Assembly: GCA_963744255.1 (NCBI GenBank)
Contig: CAVUSZ010000054.1
Span: 1-64,000, forward strand
Reading direction: 5' to 3'
Length of the DNA: 64,000 nt
Source: DATEDA01 sp963744255
Lineage (GTDB): Bacteria > Pseudomonadota > Gammaproteobacteria > Burkholderiales > SG8-39
Shown: piece by piece, positions 8,847 through 17,656 of the stretch
Position numbering within the stretch: position 1 is the first letter of the stretch
Layout of the letters: each line of letters opens with the position of its first letter
Made by a program: the position numbers and the translations under genes
Notes under the pieces: generated by a model
What the model was told of the DNA's origin: nothing
Database searches by the model: none
Seen by the model: the letters and a program-made list of their open reading frames with translations, nothing else

Positions 8847-9512
8847 TCAGCCGAGGACGCGGCGAAGCCAGGCGCCGATGTCGTGGATCTCCTGCGGCGA
8901 CACCGAGTGGGGCATCGGGTACTCGTGCCACTCCACCGGGTAGCCAAGCCGCTCGAGCAGCTCGCGCGAGCGGCGCGCGTACGCGAGCGGGATGATCGGG
9001 TCCTGGGTGCCGTGTGCCATGAAGACCGGCACGTCGCGGTTCGACGGGTTCCGCTCCGCCTCGAGCGTGGCCGCGATCGGCACGTAGCTCGAGAGCGCCA
9101 TGATCCCCGCGAGCCGCTCCGGATGCCGCAAGCCGGTCTGCAGCGAAATCGCGCCGCCCTGCGAGAACCCGGCGAGGGCGATCCGCGATGCCGGCACGCC
9201 GCGCTCGCGCTCGCGGGCGATGAGCGCCTCGACCAGTCCCTGCGACGTGCGCACGCCGCGCTCGTCCTCGCGCCGTACGAGGTCGTTCCCGGCGATGTCG
9301 TACCACGCGCGCATCGTCATGCCGTTGTTGATCGTTACGGGCTGCATCGGCGCGTGCGGGAAGACAAATCGGATCGCGGCCGCGGGCAGATCCAGCTCGC
9401 CGACGATCGGCACGAAGTCGCGGCCGTCGGCGCCAAGACCGTGCAGCCAGATGACGCTTCGATCCGGGTTGCGGCCGGTTTCGAGCTGGATGGCGTCGAG
9501 CAGTTCGGGCAT
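8847..9512 (-). CDS. Carboxylesterase/phospholipase (alpha/beta hydrolase)
   Basis: 221 residues, cytosolic, Abhydrolase_2 family (E. coli YpfH / Pseudomonas EstB type). The oxyanion-hole strand is VIWLHGLGADG, the nucleophile elbow GFSQGG (Ser), the acid lies in HGTQDPIIP and the His in PMPHSVSPQEI, so the triad is complete. These enzymes hydrolyse short-chain esters or lysophospholipids. ATG start and family-typical length. Two genes of the same strand follow downstream with little spacing. Confidence 0.9.
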   Translation of the reverse strand: MPELLDAIQLETGRNPDRSVIWLHGLGADGRDFVPIVGELDLPAAAIRFVFPHAPMQPVTINNGMTMRAWYDIAGNDLVRREDERGVRTSQGLVEALIARERERGVPASRIALAGFSQGGAISLQTGLRHPERLAGIMALSSYVPIAATLEAERNPSNRDVPVFMAHGTQDPIIPLAYARRSRELLERLGYPVEWHEYPMPHSVSPQEIHDIGAWLRRVLG

Positions 9513-9564
9513 GGGAGGAGCCGACAGTATTCACGGCATTCGACAGGACTCCGGCTGGTCCTGT

Positions 9565-10164
9565 CTATGGTTTTTTTGCACGCTGCGCCGACTTCGGCCG
9601 GAACGCTTTCACTACGGCCTCATGCGTCTCGATGTACGGCCCGCCGATGAGGTCGACGCAGTACGGCACGGCGGCGAAAATACCCTGCGCCAGCGTCTCG
9701 CCCGCCGGATTCTTCGCGCCCTCCAGCGTCTCGCGGATCGCTTTCGGCTGGCCGGGCAGGTTGATGATGAGCGCGCGCTTGCGGATCACCGCCACCTGTC
9801 GCGAAAGGATCGCGGTGGGCACGAACGCGAGGCTCACCTGGCGCATCTGCTCGCCGAACCCCGGCATCACCTTGTCGCCGACGGCGAGCGTCGCCTCGGG
9901 CGTGACATCGCGTAGCGCGGGCCCGGTGCCGCCGGTCGTGAGCACGAGGTCGCAGCCTTCGACGTCGACGAGCTCCGCGAGCGTCGCCTCGATCCGCGGC
10001 TGCTCGTCGGGAATCAGCCGCTCGACGCACGTCCACTCGCTCGCGAGCGCGCGGCCGAGCCATTCCTTGAGCGCGGGCAGTCCCTCGTCCCGGTACACGC
10101 CGCGCGAGGCGCGATCGCTGATCGAGACGAGGCCCACTTTCAACGGACGGTCCGGAGCGTCCAT
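9565..10164 (-). CDS. mogA: Molybdopterin adenylyltransferase
   Basis: 199 residues. Adenylates molybdopterin before molybdate insertion in cofactor synthesis. The MoCF-biosynthesis fold is shown by VGLVSISDRASRGVYRDEG, the nucleotide/MPT loop LVLTTGGTGPALRDVTPEAT, and INLPGQPKAIRETLE. I use the ATG at 10164 (MDAPDRPLK); the upstream in-frame extension is Arg-rich. The cofactor is needed by the molybdenum hydroxylase encoded at 31-35 kb. The start lies 11 bases after the stop of darP, same strand. Confidence 0.92.
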   Translation of the reverse strand: MDAPDRPLKVGLVSISDRASRGVYRDEGLPALKEWLGRALASEWTCVERLIPDEQPRIEATLAELVDVEGCDLVLTTGGTGPALRDVTPEATLAVGDKVMPGFGEQMRQVSLAFVPTAILSRQVAVIRKRALIINLPGQPKAIRETLEGAKNPAGETLAQGIFAAVPYCVDLIGGPYIETHEAVVKAFRPKSAQRAKKP

Positions 10165-10174
10165 GGCGTGTGGA

Positions 10175-10678
10175 TTATAACGGCGGCGTTGCGCCGCTCC
10201 CGGACTCTGCCTCACGGATCAGCCGGAACAGATCGCGGAAGTGCCGGGGTTCGGCTCCGGCGAGCCGCTCCTTGCGCGCCTCCCGCACGCACGCTCGCAG
10301 CCGCTGCAGATCGGCCTGCGGATGCGCGCGCGCGAACTCGGTGAGCGCGCCGTCGTCATCGAGGAGGCGCAGCCGCCAGCGCTCGATTCGATGATGCGCG
10401 GCCGTCGCCTCGCGCGACTGGCCGTCCCAGCGCTCGAACTGCGCCCGGATCGGCTCGGGGTCGACCTCGCGCATGAGCTTGCCGATGTATTGGAGCTGGC
10501 GGCGATGACCTTCGCGGCTGCGGATCCGCTTCGCCTCGAGCACGGCTTCGCGCAAGGCGTCGGGCAGCGGCACCGCCGCGAGCTGCTCGGCGCTGAGCTC
10601 GACCAGACGCTCGCCGAGCGCCTGCAGAGCGTGCACTGCCCGCTTGCGTTCGGTCTTGCTGGGGCGCTCGTCCTGCAT
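10175..10678 (-). CDS. darP: Ribosome-associated protein DarP (YjgA, DUF615)
   Basis: 167 residues from ATG at 10678 (MQDERPSKTERKRAVHALQ). The DUF615 hallmarks are SKTERKR near the N-terminus, LREAVLEAKRIRSREGHRRQ, LQYIGKLMREVDPEPI and the C-terminal HFRDLFRLIRE. The protein aids late 50S assembly. It is divergent from pmbA, a very common neighbour pair in proteobacteria, with a shared 64-base promoter region. Clean frame and expected length. Confidence 0.93.
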   Translation of the reverse strand: MQDERPSKTERKRAVHALQALGERLVELSAEQLAAVPLPDALREAVLEAKRIRSREGHRRQLQYIGKLMREVDPEPIRAQFERWDGQSREATAAHHRIERWRLRLLDDDGALTEFARAHPQADLQRLRACVREARKERLAGAEPRHFRDLFRLIREAESGSGATPPL

Positions 10679-10703
10679 CGTCGGGGCGGCAGTTGCGGGC
10701 CCG

Positions 10704-10709
10704 TATAAT
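10704..10709 (+). promoter_or_regulatory. -10 element TATAAT in the darP/pmbA divergent region
   Basis: A perfect TATAAT lies 34 bases before the pmbA start; its complement gives TATTAT for darP one base offset. No good -35 at 17 bases (TCGGGG), so the call rests on the -10 and on the divergent layout. Confidence 0.4.
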
Positions 10710-10742
10710 AGCCGCCCGTTCCCCCGCCCGCCGCTCCCGCCG

Positions 10743-12083
10743 ATGCCCGACGCTCGCTTCACCTATTCGCTCGACACCCTCCGCGAGATGGTCGCGGAGG
10801 TTCTCAAGCACGCGCGGGAGCAGGGCGCGACCGAGGCCGAAGCCGACGTCTCGGAGGGGTACGGCCAGACCGTCACCGTGCGGCGGAACGAGGTCGAGAC
10901 GATCGAGTACAACCGCGACAAGAGCCTCGGTGTCGGCGTCTACATCGGCAAGCAGCGCGGCTACGCGAGCTCGTCGGACCTCGCGCCGAAGGCGATCCGC
11001 GACACGGTCGCGGCGGCGCTCTCGATCGCGCGCTTCACCGCCGCCGACGAGGCCGCCGGGCTCGCGGACCCGGCGCTGATCGCGCGGTCGAGCCGCGATC
11101 TGGATCTCTTCCATCCTTGGGACCTGCCGGTCGAGCAGGCGATCGACATGGCGAAACGATGCGAGGCCGCGGCGTTCCGGCTCGATCCGCGCATCGTCAA
11201 CTCCGAGGGCGCGAGCGTCTCGACCCAGCAGTCCCAGTTCATCGCCGGCAACAGCGCCGGCTTCCTCGACGGCTTCGCGAGCTCCCGCCACTACATCTCG
11301 TGCGCGGTCATCGCCGCGGAAGGCGATGCGATGCAGCGCGACGACTGGTACTCCTCGCAGCGGGCCGCCATCGACCTCGCGAGCCCCGAGGCGATCGGAG
11401 ACTACGCCGGCCGGCGCGCGCTCGCGCGGCTGCGGAGCCGCAAGCTCGGCAAGCGCAAGGGCCGCGTGCTGTTCGAAGCCCCGGTCGCGAGCGGCCTGCT
11501 CGCGCACTTCGTCTCCGCGGTGAGCGGCGGCAGCCTCTACCGGAAGAGCTCGTTCCTCCTCGACAGCCTCGGCACGAAGGTTTTCTCGCCGATCGTGAAC
11601 GTGCGCGAGGAGCCGTACCTCCCGCGGGGGCACGCGAGCGCCTGCTTCGACGACGATGGCGTCGCGAGCTCGCCGCGCGACGTCGTGAAGGACGGCGTGG
11701 TTCAAGGCTACTTCCTGGGCGTCTACTCGGCGCGGAAGCTCGGGATGCAGACGACCGGCAACGCCGGCGGCAACTACAACCTGATCCTCGCGCCCGGCGA
11801 GCGCGACTTCGTCGGGATGCTGAAGGCCCTCGGCACCGGGCTGCTCGTCACCGAGCTGATGGGGCAGGGCGTGAATGCCGTGACCGGCGACTACTCGCGC
11901 GGGGCGTCCGGCTACTGGGTCGAGGGGGGCGAGCTCCGCTACCCGGTGGAAGAGATCACGGTTGCCTCGAACCTGCGCGACATGTTCCGCAACGTCGCCG
12001 CCGTCGGCGGCGACGTGCTCACGCGCGGCTCGCGCACGTGCGGCTCCATTCTGGTCGAGGGGATGACGATCGGCGGGAGCTGA
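10743..12083 (+). CDS. pmbA: TldE/PmbA metalloprotease-like protein
   Basis: 446 residues. Partner of TldD in a heterodimeric protease that processes small peptides and degrades unfolded ones; cytosolic. Family blocks seen: EAEADVSEGYGQTVTVRRNE, YNRDKSLGVGVYIGKQRGYA, LFHPWDLPVEQAIDMAKRCE, and the C-terminal GYWVEGGELRYPVEEITVAS. PmbA lacks the HExxxH zinc site of TldD, and none is seen here. Start at ATG 10743; an upstream in-frame extension would run into darP. No tldD in the window. Confidence 0.93.
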   Translation: MPDARFTYSLDTLREMVAEVLKHAREQGATEAEADVSEGYGQTVTVRRNEVETIEYNRDKSLGVGVYIGKQRGYASSSDLAPKAIRDTVAAALSIARFTAADEAAGLADPALIARSSRDLDLFHPWDLPVEQAIDMAKRCEAAAFRLDPRIVNSEGASVSTQQSQFIAGNSAGFLDGFASSRHYISCAVIAAEGDAMQRDDWYSSQRAAIDLASPEAIGDYAGRRALARLRSRKLGKRKGRVLFEAPVASGLLAHFVSAVSGGSLYRKSSFLLDSLGTKVFSPIVNVREEPYLPRGHASACFDDDGVASSPRDVVKDGVVQGYFLGVYSARKLGMQTTGNAGGNYNLILAPGERDFVGMLKALGTGLLVTELMGQGVNAVTGDYSRGASGYWVEGGELRYPVEEITVASNLRDMFRNVAAVGGDVLTRGSRTCGSILVEGMTIGGS

Positions 12084-12097
12084 GCCCGCGCAAGCCG

Positions 12098-12103
12098 TAG
12101 AAT
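12098..12103 (+). promoter_or_regulatory. -10 element TAGAAT before the Bug receptor
   Basis: GTAGAATCCGCGC stands 32 bases before the ATG. The same TAGAATCC(G/C)C pattern precedes two other genes in the window (at 16736 and 36958), supporting its use. No -35 was recognised. Confidence 0.3.
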
Positions 12104-12134
12104 CCGCGCTTCGACCAATGAGGACCGAGGAACT

Positions 12135-13106
12135 ATGAACCGCATCCAGAAGTTCGCACTGATCGCCGCCGTCGCCGTCCTCGCCGCCGCGCCCGCGGCG
12201 GCACAGAACTACCCGACGAAACCGGTCAAATTCATCACGCCGTATCCGCCGGGCGGAACCACCGACATCCTCGCGCGGCTCGTCGGCACCAAGCTCCAGC
12301 AGTCGCTCGGCCAGCCGTTCCTGGTCGAGTCGAAGGCCGGCGCGGGCGGGAACGTCGGCACCGACTTCGTCGCGAAAGCGCCTCCCGACGGGTACACGAT
12401 CCTCATGGCGGCGAGCGGCCCGCTTTCGATCAACGTGACCCTGTTTAAGGCCCTGCCGTACAACCCCGAGAAGGACCTCGCGCCGGTGATCCACGTGGCC
12501 TCCGTGCCGCTGGTGCTCGTCGTGCACGACTCGTTCCCCGCGAAGAACGTGAAGGAGCTGCTCGCGCTCCTGAAGGCGAAGCCCGACGGCTACAGCTACG
12601 CCTCGGCCGGGAACGGAACGCCGCAGCACCTATCGGCCGAGCTCTTCAAGCAGCTGACCGGGACGAAGATGGTGCACGTACCCTACAAGGGCAGTGGCCC
12701 CGCGATCAACGACCTGATCGGAGGCCAGGTCCCGATCGCGTTCGAGAGCCTGATTCCGATCCTGCCGCAGCTGAAGGGCGGCAAGGTGCGGGCGCTCGCG
12801 GTGACCTCGCTCAAGCGCTCGGCGCTGCTGCCCGACGTGCCGACGCTCGACGAGGCCGGCGTCAAGGGGTACGAGTCCACCGCCTGGTACGGGGTCGTGG
12901 CCCCCGGCAAGACGCCCAAGCCGATCATCGACAAGCTGAACGCGGAGATGAACAAGGCGCTCCGGGATCCGGAGGTCAAGCAACGACTTGCCGAGATGGG
13001 ATCGGCGGAGGTGGCCGGGTCGCCGGAGAAGTTCGGAGCCCTCATCAAGTCCGAGATCGCGAAGTGGGCGCCGGTCGTGAAAGCATCGGGCGCAACCGTC
13101 GATTGA
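12135..13106 (+). CDS. Tripartite tricarboxylate transporter receptor (Bug family)
   Basis: 323 residues, periplasmic binding protein with a signal peptide (LIAAVAVLAAAPAAAQNYPT). Bug hallmarks: YPTKPVKFITPYPPGGTTDI, VESKAGAGGNVGTDFVAKAP, PDGYTILMAAS, MVHVPYKGSGPAINDLIGG, and LPDVPTLDEAGVKGYE. Binds a small carboxylate or aromatic acid; the ligand cannot be read from sequence. No tctA/tctB membrane genes are adjacent, as is usual for orphan Bug receptors. Good GAGGA site six bases before the ATG. Confidence 0.93.
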   Translation: MNRIQKFALIAAVAVLAAAPAAAQNYPTKPVKFITPYPPGGTTDILARLVGTKLQQSLGQPFLVESKAGAGGNVGTDFVAKAPPDGYTILMAASGPLSINVTLFKALPYNPEKDLAPVIHVASVPLVLVVHDSFPAKNVKELLALLKAKPDGYSYASAGNGTPQHLSAELFKQLTGTKMVHVPYKGSGPAINDLIGGQVPIAFESLIPILPQLKGGKVRALAVTSLKRSALLPDVPTLDEAGVKGYESTAWYGVVAPGKTPKPIIDKLNAEMNKALRDPEVKQRLAEMGSAEVAGSPEKFGALIKSEIAKWAPVVKASGATVD

Positions 13107-13141
13107 GCGGGGAAGGCGGGCCTGACTCGTCCTGGACGGAA

Positions 13142-13167
13142 CGGGCCGCAGCAAGTACGGCGGCCCG
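13142..13167. terminator. Hairpin between convergent genes
   Basis: CGGGCCGC and GCGGCCCG form a perfect 8-bp stem around a 10-base loop between the Bug receptor and the oppositely oriented signalling gene. It has no U-tract, so this is a terminator candidate only. Confidence 0.4.
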
Positions 13168-13182
13168 CTGCGGGGGCCGCGC

Positions 13183-16100
13183 CTAGCGCAGCGCCGCCAC
13201 CTGCGCGCAGCCGAAGATCCGCGCCGTCTCGAGCGCGTCGCACGGCGGACAGAAGAAGTTGCCCTGCACGTCGTCGCATCCGTGCGCGCTCAGGAACCCG
13301 AGCTGCGCGTCGGTCTCGACGCCTTCGGCGACCGCGCGCAGACCGAGGCTCCGGGCGAGCGAGACGATCGCGCGCGTGATCGCGGTGTCGTCGGCGCTGG
13401 TCGGGATGCCACGCACGAACGAGCGGTCGATCTTCAGCTTGTCGATCGGGAAGCGTTTGAGGTAGGCGAGGCTCGAATAGCCGGTGCCGAAGTCGTCGAC
13501 GGCGAGCTGGATCCCCATGGCCGACAGTTCCTCGAGCGTCGCGGAGGTCGCGTCGGACTGCTGCATGACCGCGCTCTCGGTGATCTCCAGCTCGAGCAGG
13601 CGGGGGTCGAGCCGAGTCTCGTCGAGGATCGCCCGGAGCGAGGTCACGAACGACCGGTCGCGGAAAACGCGCGCCGAGAGGTTCACCGCGACCGGCACCG
13701 GCGCGATGCCCGCCTCCTGCCAGCGCCTGCTCTGGACGCATGCCTCGTGCAAGGTCCACTCGCCGAGCGGTTGCGCGAGCCCGCAGTCCTCGGCGACGCC
13801 GATGAAGCCGCCCGGCATGACCAGGCCGCGCTCCGGATGGCGCCAGCGCACGAGTCCCTCGACCGTCCTTATCGCGGCTCGAGCGAGGTCGATTTGCGGC
13901 TGATAGTGCAGCACCAGCTCTCCGCGCCGGATCGCGAGCCGCAACTCGTTCTCGATCGCGAGCCGGCGGTTTGCGGTGTGGTTCATGATCGCCGCGAAGA
14001 ACTGGAACCCGTTCCGCCCGCTGTCCTTGACGTGGTACATCGCCACGTCGGCATTCTTCATCAGGACGTCGGCGTCGCGGCCATCGTCGGGGTAGAGGGT
14101 GATGCCGGCGCTCGCCGAGAGATGCAGCTCGCGGCCTTCGACGTGGTAGGGGGGACCCAGCTCGCGCAGGAGGCTCTGTGCCACCGTCGCGGCGTCGGCC
14201 GGGTCGCGCACCTCCTGCAGCACGACGACGAACTCGTCCCCGCCGAGCCGCGCCACCGTGTCGCCGGCGCGGAGCGTTCGCGTCAGCCGCATCGCCACTT
14301 CCTTCAGGATCTGGTCCCCGACGTAGTGGCCGAGCGAGTCGTTGATGTTCTTGAAACGGTCGAGGTCGAGGAACATCAGCGCCACGCGCGAACGGTGCCG
14401 GCTTGCGAACACGAGCGCTTGCCGCAGCCGGTCGGCGAGCAGGTTGCGGTTGGGAAGCCCGGTGAGGCTGTCGTAGTGCGCGAGTCGCATGAGCTGCGCT
14501 TCCGCCCCGCGCCGCTGCGACGCCTCCAGCGCGAGGGCGATCATGGTGGCGATCCCGGAGGTGAAGTCGATCTCCTCCGGCTGCCAGCCGCGCGTCGCCC
14601 GCGTCACTTCACAGCACACCAGTCCCACCACCCGTCCGTCGAGCCAGACCGGTGCATCGAGCGTCGCGACGATCCCGAGCGGCCCCAGGTAGACCGGAGC
14701 GAGCGAGCGCGTTGCAGGATGGCTCGCCGCGTCCTCCGCGGCGACGATCTCGTTCGCCACGATCGCGCCGAAGTACGCAGGGTGATCGACCGCCTCGATC
14801 GTGTCGACGGCCGGCGCCGGATCCACCGCGCCGTCCGCCCGGTGCGCCAACTCGCAGCGGATCGCGCTGCCGTCGGCGAGCATCCGCCAATAGCTTGCGC
14901 GGTCGAGGCGCAGCGTCGTGCAGGCGACCGCGAGGATTTCCTTCAACGCCTCGTCGAGGTCGGAGCGATCGCGCCGCGCGAGCGCAAGGAGCTGGTTGCG
15001 GTGATAGAGCAGGCGCTCGCCGCGCACGCGCAGCAGCTCCTCGGCCAGGCGCCGCTCGGCGATCTCGGTCTCGAGCTCGACGTTCTTCTCCGCGAGGTCG
15101 CGGGTGCGCTCGGCGACACGCTGCTCGAGCTGATCGCGGGCACGCACCAGCGCTTCCTGCGCCGCGTGCTGAGCAGTCACGTCGTGCGCGATCCAGATCA
15201 CGCCCTGGGCGATGTCGGCCGGGTCGATCGCGCGGCCCGAGAGGTGGCAGATGACCTGCGTGCCGTCGCGGCGCCGGTGCAGCACCTCACCCTCGTACGT
15301 CTCCCCGCGCTCGATGACCGGGAAGGCCACGGCGCCGAACCGCTCGAACGCGTCGTCGCTCGGGAATAGCATCACGGTGCTGCGGCCGACGAGCTCTCCG
15401 GGCGCGTAGCCGAACAGCTCCTCGAGACGGCGGTTGCAACGGAGCAGCATGCGATTCCGCGCGTAGGCAATGCCGACCGTCGCGGTGTCGAAGATGGTCG
15501 AGAGCTCGCGGAGGAGCCGGTTGAGCGAGTCGGCGGCGCGCCGTTGCTCCGTGATGTCCTCGATGATCCAGATCGTGCCCTCGCCGGTCGCGCGCGGGTT
15601 GACGGCCTTCGCGGAGAGCCGGCACCAGAACAGCGTGCCGTCTTTGCGCCTCAGCTCGAGCTCGGCCTGGAACGCCTCGCTGCTCGCGAGCACCGGGCCG
15701 GCGCGGGTCCCGAGCGCGGCGTATGCCGCCTCGTCCGGGTAGAAAACGAGGCCCGGACAGCCGACGAGCTCGCCGTGCGTGTAGCCGAACAGCTCCTCGG
15801 TCTTGCGGTTGACGCGCTGAACGGTGCGGTCGCGCGTGAACACGATGCCGACCGAGGCGTTGTCGAGCAGCGCCCTCTGGTCGAGGAGAACGCGGGCCAG
15901 GTCCTCCTGCGCGCGGCGCCGGCCCGTAACGTCGCGCAGCGTCCAGATCGACTGCACCGGGTCGCCGGGCGCGCTGAACGGCTGGCCGTCGATCTCGCAC
16001 CAGAAGGCGGTGCCGTCGCGGCGTTGCACCTCGAGCTCGGCGTGCCAGGGCTCGCCGCCGGGGGGCTCGGTGCCGTCGATCGCAGGCACCAGCACCGTCG

Positions 16101-16632
16101 TCGGCTGGCCGACGACGTCGCGCTCCGGGAAGGCGAACATGCGCGCGCAGGCCGCGTTCACTCGCATGACCCGCCCGCTGCGCGAGAACAGGATACCGAC
16201 CTGCGCGTGATCGAGGATGAGCCGCTGTTCGTCGAGCACGGCTGTGAGGCGCTGCTCGATCGCAGCCATTGCGGTGACGTCCGTCACCGTGACGACCGCG
16301 AGCGTCCGCTCGCCGCCCGTGGCGCGAACGGTGAGCAGGACCGCGACCGAGCGGCCGTCGCGGCGGACGAGCGTCCAGTGGCTCGGCATCGGCAGCGTAC
16401 CGGGCTCGAGCGCCGCCTTGAGCGCGCGCCGCGCCAGCGGCTGGGCTGTCTTGGGGAAGGCGTGAACGAAAGGATGGCCGACGAGCTCCTCCTCGCGGCG
16501 GCCGAGGAGCTCGCAGAAGGCCCGGTTCGCGCGGAGGATGAGCCCGGACTCGTTGGTGACGAGCATGCCGGTCCCCGCGAGCTCGAATGCATCCATCGCG
16601 GCGGGCGCAGCCGCCAGACTCTCTCCCTTCAT
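13183..16632 (-). CDS. PAS(x4)-GAF-GGDEF-EAL c-di-GMP signalling protein
   Basis: 1,149 residues, no membrane segment, so a cytosolic sensor. Order: four PAS domains (about 12-125, 135-245, 255-370, 380-500), a coiled coil (RARDQLEQRVAERTRDLAEK), a GAF domain (about 535-705), GGDEF (about 715-885) and EAL (about 890-1140). GGDEF is intact (ARLGGDEFVVVL) with an RAGD inhibitory I-site five residues upstream. The EAL signature is EGLVRW, and NLSARVF, ELEITESAV and VDDFGTGYSS follow, so both cyclase and phosphodiesterase chemistry look possible. I start at ATG 16632 (MKGESLAAAPAAMDAFEL); a second Met is 12 residues later. The signals sensed are unknown. Confidence 0.93.
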   Translation of the reverse strand: MKGESLAAAPAAMDAFELAGTGMLVTNESGLILRANRAFCELLGRREEELVGHPFVHAFPKTAQPLARRALKAALEPGTLPMPSHWTLVRRDGRSVAVLLTVRATGGERTLAVVTVTDVTAMAAIEQRLTAVLDEQRLILDHAQVGILFSRSGRVMRVNAACARMFAFPERDVVGQPTTVLVPAIDGTEPPGGEPWHAELEVQRRDGTAFWCEIDGQPFSAPGDPVQSIWTLRDVTGRRRAQEDLARVLLDQRALLDNASVGIVFTRDRTVQRVNRKTEELFGYTHGELVGCPGLVFYPDEAAYAALGTRAGPVLASSEAFQAELELRRKDGTLFWCRLSAKAVNPRATGEGTIWIIEDITEQRRAADSLNRLLRELSTIFDTATVGIAYARNRMLLRCNRRLEELFGYAPGELVGRSTVMLFPSDDAFERFGAVAFPVIERGETYEGEVLHRRRDGTQVICHLSGRAIDPADIAQGVIWIAHDVTAQHAAQEALVRARDQLEQRVAERTRDLAEKNVELETEIAERRLAEELLRVRGERLLYHRNQLLALARRDRSDLDEALKEILAVACTTLRLDRASYWRMLADGSAIRCELAHRADGAVDPAPAVDTIEAVDHPAYFGAIVANEIVAAEDAASHPATRSLAPVYLGPLGIVATLDAPVWLDGRVVGLVCCEVTRATRGWQPEEIDFTSGIATMIALALEASQRRGAEAQLMRLAHYDSLTGLPNRNLLADRLRQALVFASRHRSRVALMFLDLDRFKNINDSLGHYVGDQILKEVAMRLTRTLRAGDTVARLGGDEFVVVLQEVRDPADAATVAQSLLRELGPPYHVEGRELHLSASAGITLYPDDGRDADVLMKNADVAMYHVKDSGRNGFQFFAAIMNHTANRRLAIENELRLAIRRGELVLHYQPQIDLARAAIRTVEGLVRWRHPERGLVMPGGFIGVAEDCGLAQPLGEWTLHEACVQSRRWQEAGIAPVPVAVNLSARVFRDRSFVTSLRAILDETRLDPRLLELEITESAVMQQSDATSATLEELSAMGIQLAVDDFGTGYSSLAYLKRFPIDKLKIDRSFVRGIPTSADDTAITRAIVSLARSLGLRAVAEGVETDAQLGFLSAHGCDDVQGNFFCPPCDALETARIFGCAQVAALR

Positions 16633-16735
16633 CGCGCGATTATGGAGGGGGTTCCGGCCGTTCCGGCCGGGCGGACTGCGCTCGATGTGGAAATCTGCCT
16701 CCGGGCGGAGCGACTCGTTTGCGCCACTCGGGTTT

Positions 16736-16741
16736 GATAGA
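16736..16741 (+). promoter_or_regulatory. -10 element TAGAAT before the methyltransferase
   Basis: TTTGATAGAATCCCCC lies about 55 bases before the TTG start in the 165-base divergent region. The -35 is not clear (TTGCGC is too close). The rest of this region shows only G/C-rich tracts. Confidence 0.3.
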
Positions 16742-16797
16742 ATCCCCCGCCTCGCCCGGCGGTCCGCCGTCCGGCCCTCTACCCGAAGGAGCAGAAG

Positions 16798-17649
16798 TTG
16801 AGCACTGTTAAATTCCGCCCCGTCGGCCGCTGGGCGGTCGCGTTCGTCGCCGCTATGGCGTTTGCCGCGACGGCACAGGCGCAAGCCGAGAAGAAGGACT
16901 TCCAGCCCCAGGTCGGCCAGGCGGGCAAGGATGTGATCTGGGTGCCGACGCCCGACGATCTGGTCGAGCGGATGCTGCGGATGGCGCAGACGACCTCCAA
17001 CGACTTCGTCGTCGACCTCGGCTCCGGCGACGGCCGCACCGTGATCGCCGCGGCGAAGCGGTTCGGCGCGCGCGCCCTCGGCATCGAGTACAACCCCGAG
17101 ATGGTCGATCTCTCCACCCGCAACGCCGCGCAAGAAGGCGTGACCGCCAAGGCGAAGTTCGTCCGCGGCGACATCTTCGAGACCGACTTCAGCCAGGCGA
17201 CCGTCGTCACGATGTACCTCCTGCCCGGCCTCAACGTGAAGCTGCGGCCCCGCATCCTCGACATGAAGCCGGGGACGCGCGTTGTCTCGCACCAGTTCAA
17301 CATGGACGACTGGCAACCCGACGAGACGACCAACCTCGACGGCCGCCGTGCCTACTTCTGGCTCGTACCGGCGAAGGTGCAGGGCAACTGGCGCATCCAG
17401 TCCGGCGCCGACGCCTGGGACCTCGCGCTCGAGCAGAAGTACCAGGTGCTCGAAGGCTCGGTGAAGCTGGGCGCCATCAACGCCGGGCTGCGCGAGACGC
17501 GGCTGAAGGGCGAGAAGATCGACTTCGCCTTCGTCGACGCGGCCGGCGTCAAGCGTGAGTTCACGGGTCGGGCGACCGGGGACACGATGGAGGGGACGGT
17601 GAAGCCGGAAAACGGCCCCGAGGCGCGCTGGACCGCATCGAAGCGCTGA
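16798..17649 (+). CDS. Exported class I SAM-dependent methyltransferase-like protein
   Basis: 283 residues. TTG start behind a strong AAGGAG. The first 30 residues form a signal peptide (WAVAFVAAMAFAATAQAQA). A methyltransferase core follows: FVVDLGSGDGRTVIAAAKRF (motif I), ALGIEYNPEMV, VRGDIFETDFS and VVTMYLLPGLNVKLRP, then a C-terminal beta domain from about 185. Similar signal-bearing methyltransferase-like proteins exist in betaproteobacteria. SAM is not known in the periplasm, so the substrate and even the activity are open. Eight bases upstream of the lipoprotein hydrolase, same strand, so probably one operon. Confidence 0.8.
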   Translation: MSTVKFRPVGRWAVAFVAAMAFAATAQAQAEKKDFQPQVGQAGKDVIWVPTPDDLVERMLRMAQTTSNDFVVDLGSGDGRTVIAAAKRFGARALGIEYNPEMVDLSTRNAAQEGVTAKAKFVRGDIFETDFSQATVVTMYLLPGLNVKLRPRILDMKPGTRVVSHQFNMDDWQPDETTNLDGRRAYFWLVPAKVQGNWRIQSGADAWDLALEQKYQVLEGSVKLGAINAGLRETRLKGEKIDFAFVDAAGVKREFTGRATGDTMEGTVKPENGPEARWTASKR

Positions 17650-17656
17650 GCGAACG

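Noticed and set aside
10356..12629. 757-codon open frame antisense to darP/pmbA/Bug receptor
   Set aside because: No recognisable domain and it covers three well-supported genes.
13282..15369. Long open frame antisense to the GGDEF/EAL gene
   Set aside because: Arg/Ala/Glu-rich composition typical of GC-biased antisense frames; the opposite strand has all domain motifs.
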